Assembly (NCBI GenBank): GCA_964602115.1
Contig: CAZRQN010000001.1
Span: 1-64,000, forward strand
DNA length: 64,000 nt
From: JANOGU01 sp964602115
GTDB lineage: Bacteria; Pseudomonadota; Alphaproteobacteria; Rhodobacterales; Rhodobacteraceae
Direction: 5' to 3'
Below are positions 60,280 through 64,000 of this stretch, in pieces. The notes under the pieces were generated by a model. That model had not been told where the DNA came from, did not search any database, and saw only the letters and a list, made by a program, of their open reading frames with translations. The number at the start of each line of letters is the position of its first letter. The stretch's first letter is position 1. Position numbers and translations under genes: made by a program.

Positions 60280-63138
60280 ATGGAACAGAAGTTCATCGAG
60301 GTCCGGGGCGCGCGCGAGCACAACCTCAAGGGCATCGACGTCGATATCCCGCGCGACAGGCTGGTGGTCATCACCGGCCTGAGCGGGTCCGGCAAGTCCT
60401 CGCTCGCCTTCGACACGATCTATGCCGAGGGGCAAAGGCGCTATGTCGAGAGCCTGTCGGCCTATGCAAGGCAGTTCCTCGACATGATGGGCAAGCCGGA
60501 TGTGGACCATATCAGCGGTCTGAGCCCGGCGATTTCCATCGAGCAGAAGACGACGTCCAAGAACCCGCGTTCCACCGTCGGCACGGTGACGGAAATCTAC
60601 GACTATCTGCGCCTGCTCTTCGCCCGCGTGGGCACGCCCTACAGCCCGGCCACCGGCCTGCCCATCGCGGCCATGCAGGTGCAGGACATGGTCGATGCGG
60701 TGATGGCCATGCCGGAAGGCACCCGCGCCTATCTGCTGGCCCCGATCATCCGCGACCGCAAGGGCGAATACCGCAAGGAATTCCTCGACCTGCGCAAGCA
60801 GGGCTTCCAGCGGGTCAAGGTGGACGGGCGGTTCTTTGAACTCGACGAGCCGCCGACGCTCGACAAGAAGCTGCGCCACGATATCGACGTGGTGGTGGAC
60901 CGCATCGTCGTGAAGGAGGGGCTGGAGGTGCGGCTGGCCGACAGCTTCCGCACCGCGCTCAACCTCGCCGACGGGATCGCGGTGATCGAGACCGCGCCCC
61001 CGGAAGGGGAGGAGCCGCAGCGCATCACCTATTCGGAGAAATTCGCCTGTCCGGTCTCGGGCTTCACCATCGCCGAGATCGAGCCGCGGCTCTTCTCCTT
61101 CAACGCCCCCTTCGGCGCCTGCCCCTCCTGTGACGGGCTGGGGGTGGAGCTGTTCTTCGACGAGCGGCTGATCGTGCCGGACCATGCGCTGTCGGTCCTC
61201 AACGGGGCCATCGCCCCCTGGGCCAAGTCGAAATCGCCCTATTTCACCCAGACGGTCGAGTCGCTGGCCAAGCACTATGGCTTCAGCCCCAAGGCCAAGT
61301 GGCGCGACCTGCCGGAGAGTGTGCAGCACCTCTTCCTGCATGGCTCCGGTGGCGAGGAGATCGAGTTCCGCTACGACGAGGGCGGGCGGATCTACCAGGT
61401 CAAGCGCGTCTTCGAGGGCATCGTTCCCAATCTCGAACGGCGCTACAAGGAGACCGACAGCGCCTGGTCGCGCGAGGAGATGGAGCGCTACCAGAACAAC
61501 CGCGCCTGCGGCACTTGCAGCGGCTATCGCCTGCGGCCCGAGGCGCTGGCGGTGAAGATCGCCGGGCTGCACATCGGCCAGGTGGTGCGGATGTCGATCC
61601 GCGAGGCCCATGCCTGGATCGGCAGCGTTCCCGAAAGCCTGGGGGTGCAGAAGAACGAGATCGCCAAGGCGATCCTGAAGGAGATCCGCGAGCGGCTGGG
61701 ATTCCTGAACAACGTCGGGCTCGAATACCTGACCATGGCGCGCAACGCCGGCACGCTTTCCGGCGGCGAAAGCCAGCGCATCCGGCTGGCGAGCCAGATC
61801 GGCTCGGGCCTGACCGGGGTGCTCTATGTGCTGGACGAGCCCTCCATCGGCCTGCACCAGCGCGACAATGACCGGCTGCTTGCCACGCTGAAATCGCTGC
61901 GCGATCAGGGCAATACCGTGCTGGTCGTGGAACATGACGAGGAGGCGATCCGCGAGGCGGATTATGTCTTCGACCTCGGCCCCGGGGCGGGGGTGCATGG
62001 CGGCCAGGTGGTGGCGCGCGGCACCCCGGCCGAGATCCTCGCCGATGCGGCAAGCCTGACCGGCCAGTATCTCTCCGGCGCGCGCGGCATCCGCGTGCCG
62101 GCGGAGCGGCGTTCGGGCAGCGGCAAGAAGCTCACCGTGGTCGGGGCCAGCGGCAACAACCTCAAGGGAGTGACGGCGGATTTCCCGCTCGGCAAACTCG
62201 TCTGCGTCACCGGCGTTTCCGGCGGCGGCAAATCGACGCTGACCATCGAGACCCTGTTCAAGACCGCCGCCGTCCGCCTCAACGGTGCCCACGAGACCCC
62301 CGCGCCTTGCGAGACGATCAGGGGGTTCGAGCATCTCGACAAGGTGATCGACATCGACCAGTCGCCCATCGGCCGCACCCCGCGCTCGAACCCGGCCACC
62401 TATACCGGCGCCTTCACCCATATCCGCGACTGGTTCGCCGGCCTGCCCGAGGCCAAGGCGCGCGGCTATCTGCCCGGGCGCTTCTCCTTCAACGTCAAGG
62501 GCGGGCGCTGCGAGGCCTGTCAGGGCGATGGCGTCATCAAGATCGAGATGCACTTCCTGCCGGATGTCTATGTCACCTGCGAGACCTGCAAGGGCCACAG
62601 GTACAACCGCGAGACTCTGGAAATAAAGTTCAGGAACAAGAGCATTGCGGATGTTCTTGACATGACCTGCGAAGATGCGCGCGAGTTCTTCGGTGCCGTT
62701 CCGGCCATCCGCGAGAAGATGGATGCGCTGTGCGAAGTGGGGCTCGGCTATATCAAGGTCGGCCAGCAGGCGACGACGCTCTCGGGCGGCGAGGCGCAGC
62801 GGGTGAAGCTGTCGAAAGAGCTTTCCCGAAGGGCGACGGGCCGCACGCTCTATATTCTCGACGAGCCGACCACGGGACTGCATTTCGAGGACGTGCGCAA
62901 GCTTCTGGAGGTGCTGCACGAGCTGGTGGAGCAGGGCAACACGGTGGTGGTGATCGAGCACAATCTCGATGTCATCAAGACCGCCGACTGGATCATCGAC
63001 ATCGGTCCGGAAGGCGGCGACGGCGGCGGCACGATCGTGGCGACCGGCACGCCCGAACAGGTTGCCAAGGCGCCGCAGAGCCATACCGGCCGATATCTGG
63101 CGCCGCTCCTGAAGCGTCAGCGGGTGGCTGCGGCCTGA
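60280..63138 (+). CDS. uvrA: UvrABC excinuclease subunit A
   Basis: 952 residues, normal length. Two ABC ATPase units: Walker A GLSGSGKSS (33-41) and GVSGGGKST in the second half, with signatures LSGGESQRIRLA and LSGGEAQRVKLS. Zinc-binding cysteine pairs: CPSCDG, CGTCSG and CEACQG/CETCKG. UvrA finds bulky DNA lesions and loads UvrB. Controlled by the LexA box at 60198. Confidence 0.97.
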   Translation: MEQKFIEVRGAREHNLKGIDVDIPRDRLVVITGLSGSGKSSLAFDTIYAEGQRRYVESLSAYARQFLDMMGKPDVDHISGLSPAISIEQKTTSKNPRSTVGTVTEIYDYLRLLFARVGTPYSPATGLPIAAMQVQDMVDAVMAMPEGTRAYLLAPIIRDRKGEYRKEFLDLRKQGFQRVKVDGRFFELDEPPTLDKKLRHDIDVVVDRIVVKEGLEVRLADSFRTALNLADGIAVIETAPPEGEEPQRITYSEKFACPVSGFTIAEIEPRLFSFNAPFGACPSCDGLGVELFFDERLIVPDHALSVLNGAIAPWAKSKSPYFTQTVESLAKHYGFSPKAKWRDLPESVQHLFLHGSGGEEIEFRYDEGGRIYQVKRVFEGIVPNLERRYKETDSAWSREEMERYQNNRACGTCSGYRLRPEALAVKIAGLHIGQVVRMSIREAHAWIGSVPESLGVQKNEIAKAILKEIRERLGFLNNVGLEYLTMARNAGTLSGGESQRIRLASQIGSGLTGVLYVLDEPSIGLHQRDNDRLLATLKSLRDQGNTVLVVEHDEEAIREADYVFDLGPGAGVHGGQVVARGTPAEILADAASLTGQYLSGARGIRVPAERRSGSGKKLTVVGASGNNLKGVTADFPLGKLVCVTGVSGGGKSTLTIETLFKTAAVRLNGAHETPAPCETIRGFEHLDKVIDIDQSPIGRTPRSNPATYTGAFTHIRDWFAGLPEAKARGYLPGRFSFNVKGGRCEACQGDGVIKIEMHFLPDVYVTCETCKGHRYNRETLEIKFRNKSIADVLDMTCEDAREFFGAVPAIREKMDALCEVGLGYIKVGQQATTLSGGEAQRVKLSKELSRRATGRTLYILDEPTTGLHFEDVRKLLEVLHELVEQGNTVVVIEHNLDVIKTADWIIDIGPEGGDGGGTIVATGTPEQVAKAPQSHTGRYLAPLLKRQRVAAA

Positions 63139-63212
63139 CCATGTGCAATCAGCCCGCAGCCGGGTAGGATGGGCCTGGCCCCACCCGGGGGCCGACCGCA
63201 TCGGGGGCGCAG

Positions 63213-63593
63213 ATGACTACGACCGTCTGGCAGAGAATCGAAGGCGCGCTGGTTTTCGTCTCCGCGCTCGCACTGGCCCGCTATCTCAATCTGTTGCCGT
63301 TCCTGGGGCCGTGGTGGGTCTGGCTCCTGGTCTTCCTGGCGCCTGACCTCGGGATGCTCGGCTACCTCGCCGGCCCGAGGGCCGGGGCGACGGTGTACAA
63401 TGCCCTTCACCTCTACGGCTGCGGCATGGCGGTGATGGGCATTTCCGCACTGGTGGAAACCGAAAGCTCGGTGCCCTTCGCCTGCGGTCTCCTCTGGGTC
63501 GCCCATGTCGGCTTCGACCGCATGCTGGGCTACGGGCTGAAGGAGCCGACCGGCTTTGCCGACACCCATCTCGGTCGCATCGGCCGGCGCTGA
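63213..63593 (+). CDS. DUF4260 family membrane protein
   Basis: 126 residues with four hydrophobic segments (about 11-27, 31-52, 65-80, 88-105). Family features: FLAPDLGMLGYLAGPRAG and GLLWVAHVGFDRMLGYGLK, ending TDTHLGRIG-like (here FADTHLGRIG). Function is not known for this family. 75 nt after uvrA and probably in the same message. Confidence 0.8.
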   Translation: MTTTVWQRIEGALVFVSALALARYLNLLPFLGPWWVWLLVFLAPDLGMLGYLAGPRAGATVYNALHLYGCGMAVMGISALVETESSVPFACGLLWVAHVGFDRMLGYGLKEPTGFADTHLGRIGRR

Positions 63594-63687
63594 GGGGCAT
63601 CCAGGGGCGAACCGCGCGCCGCGCGTCCGTGCCGGGACGCGCCAGATTCAGCACCTTCTTCTCGGGCAGGTGATTCGATCCCGATGC

Positions 63688-63720
63688 CGGGGCCGGCTGC
63701 CCCGAAAGCCTGTTTTTTTT
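63688..63720 (+). terminator. Probable intrinsic terminator after the DUF4260 gene
   Basis: GGGGC / GCCCC stem around CGGCT, then GAAAGCCTG and a run of eight T. The stem is separated from the T-run by several bases, but an overlapping GGCT...AGCC stem lies closer. Ends the uvrA-side message ahead of the next gene at 63890. Confidence 0.5.
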
Positions 63721-63889
63721 CAACAGTCGCCGAGAAGATACACGCCCCGGGAGAGCGAAGCCCCGGTGACGTCAATCTGAGGGGGCGGCGCAGACCGGCG
63801 AAGCCTGAATGCGGCAAAATCATGTTCGGATTGCGGCAAAAAAAGGGTAGGATGCGCCAACGGATTTTCTCAAGGAAGGAACGATTACC

Positions 63890-64000
63890 ATGCCAAGTCG
63901 CTCAATAATGAATGCTCTTCGTGCCGGCGCGGTCCTTCTGGCTTCGGCGCTCGGCGCGCATGCCACCACGATCAACTTCGATGCCAATGTCGGGGGCAAC
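63890..64000 (+). CDS. Exported protein, 3' end outside the window
   Basis: 37 codons visible: an N-terminal basic start MPSRSIMNALR, a hydrophobic core AGAVLLASALGAHA and the mature start TTINFDANVGGN. AAGGAAGGA is about 9 nt before the ATG, a strong ribosome site. The signal peptide and Asn/Gly/Phe-rich start resemble secreted proteins with C-terminal PEP/VPLPA-type sorting signals, but the end is not visible. Confidence 0.7.
   Translation, partial: MPSRSIMNALRAGAVLLASALGAHATTINFDANVGGN

Noticed and set aside
62214..62241. Second Walker A of UvrA reads GVSGGGKST rather than GVSGSGKST
   Set aside because: To my knowledge this Gly is common in alphaproteobacterial UvrA, so it is not evidence of damage.
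60211..63201. A 996-codon open frame on the minus strand across uvrA
   Set aside because: It is the GC-driven antisense shadow of uvrA; the plus-strand frame has all UvrA motifs and the minus frame has none.
1..64000. Prophage, insertion sequence, integrase or CRISPR array
   Set aside because: No transposase, integrase, terminal inverted repeats or regularly spaced repeats were seen by eye; gene content and codon style look even across the window.

Overview
This window is a GC-rich, gene-dense stretch of what looks like an alphaproteobacterial chromosome, most probably of the Rhodobacteraceae/Paracoccaceae type. The support is the protein style, many 1- and 4-nt ATGA/GTGA gene overlaps, a GTTC-N7-GTTC SOS box of the alphaproteobacterial form in front of uvrA, a Tad pilus locus, and several families common in that group (ArsJ, PotABCD-type transporters, MipA). 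The lineage is inferred from sequence character, not from a database search. No phage, IS element, CRISPR array or rRNA was seen. One tRNA is present (Ser, anticodon GGA).

Layout, left to right. (1) 1-7085 (+): a spermidine/putrescine-type ABC importer (solute-binding protein cut by the window edge, ATPase, two permeases), then transketolase and transaldolase after a strong hairpin. (2) 7472-11366 (-): a second importer of the same architecture, with a 13-bp hairpin after the binding-protein gene. (3) 11533-21355 (-): a Tad/Flp pilus locus (flp, cpaB, a Tad-domain protein, two TadE-like pseudopilins, cpaE, cpaF, tadB, tadC, a LuxR-type regulator and the prepilin peptidase cpaA) with no secretin gene. 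(4) 21585-27017: a GntR/FCD repressor divergent from a citrate-synthase-fold lyase, a PaaK-like ligase, a VOC protein, a GST and an SQR-like flavoprotein. (5) 27048-37011: an RbsABC-type sugar importer with a FucU/RbsD mutarotase, a diiron hydroxylase, a PanB-like protein, a LacI regulator, an acyl-CoA synthetase and a PanE-like reductase. (6) 37073-40731 (-): a TetR-HlyD-ABC exporter resembling the E. coli CecR/Ybh system. (7) 40922-43252 (+): an ArsR-ArsC fusion, a small exported protein and ArsJ. (8) 43344-48804 (-): cyanophycin metabolism (cphB, cphA, and a Mur-ligase homologue lacking ATP-grasp). (9) 49486-56854 (-): a five-gene MipA / adaptor / RND / OmpR-type regulator / histidine kinase unit. 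(10) 57527-64000: tRNA-Ser, aroQ, an HpcH/HpaI aldolase, an MFS transporter, uvrA, a DUF4260 protein and the start of an exported protein.

The strongest candidate for an undescribed system is block 5. A pyranose-type sugar importer and the panB-like/hydroxylase pair share an upstream 11-bp palindrome, TGATCnGATCA. The PanB-like protein appears to have lost most of the metal-binding residues of ketopantoate hydroxymethyltransferase. The diiron enzyme, CoA ligase and ketopantoate-reductase homologue beside it suggest a pathway for an unknown branched or sugar-derived acid. Next in interest are the citrate-synthase-fold protein of block 4, which lacks two of three catalytic residues, and the arsenic cluster, where ArsJ has no partner GAPDH next to it and the ArsR domain has no cysteines.
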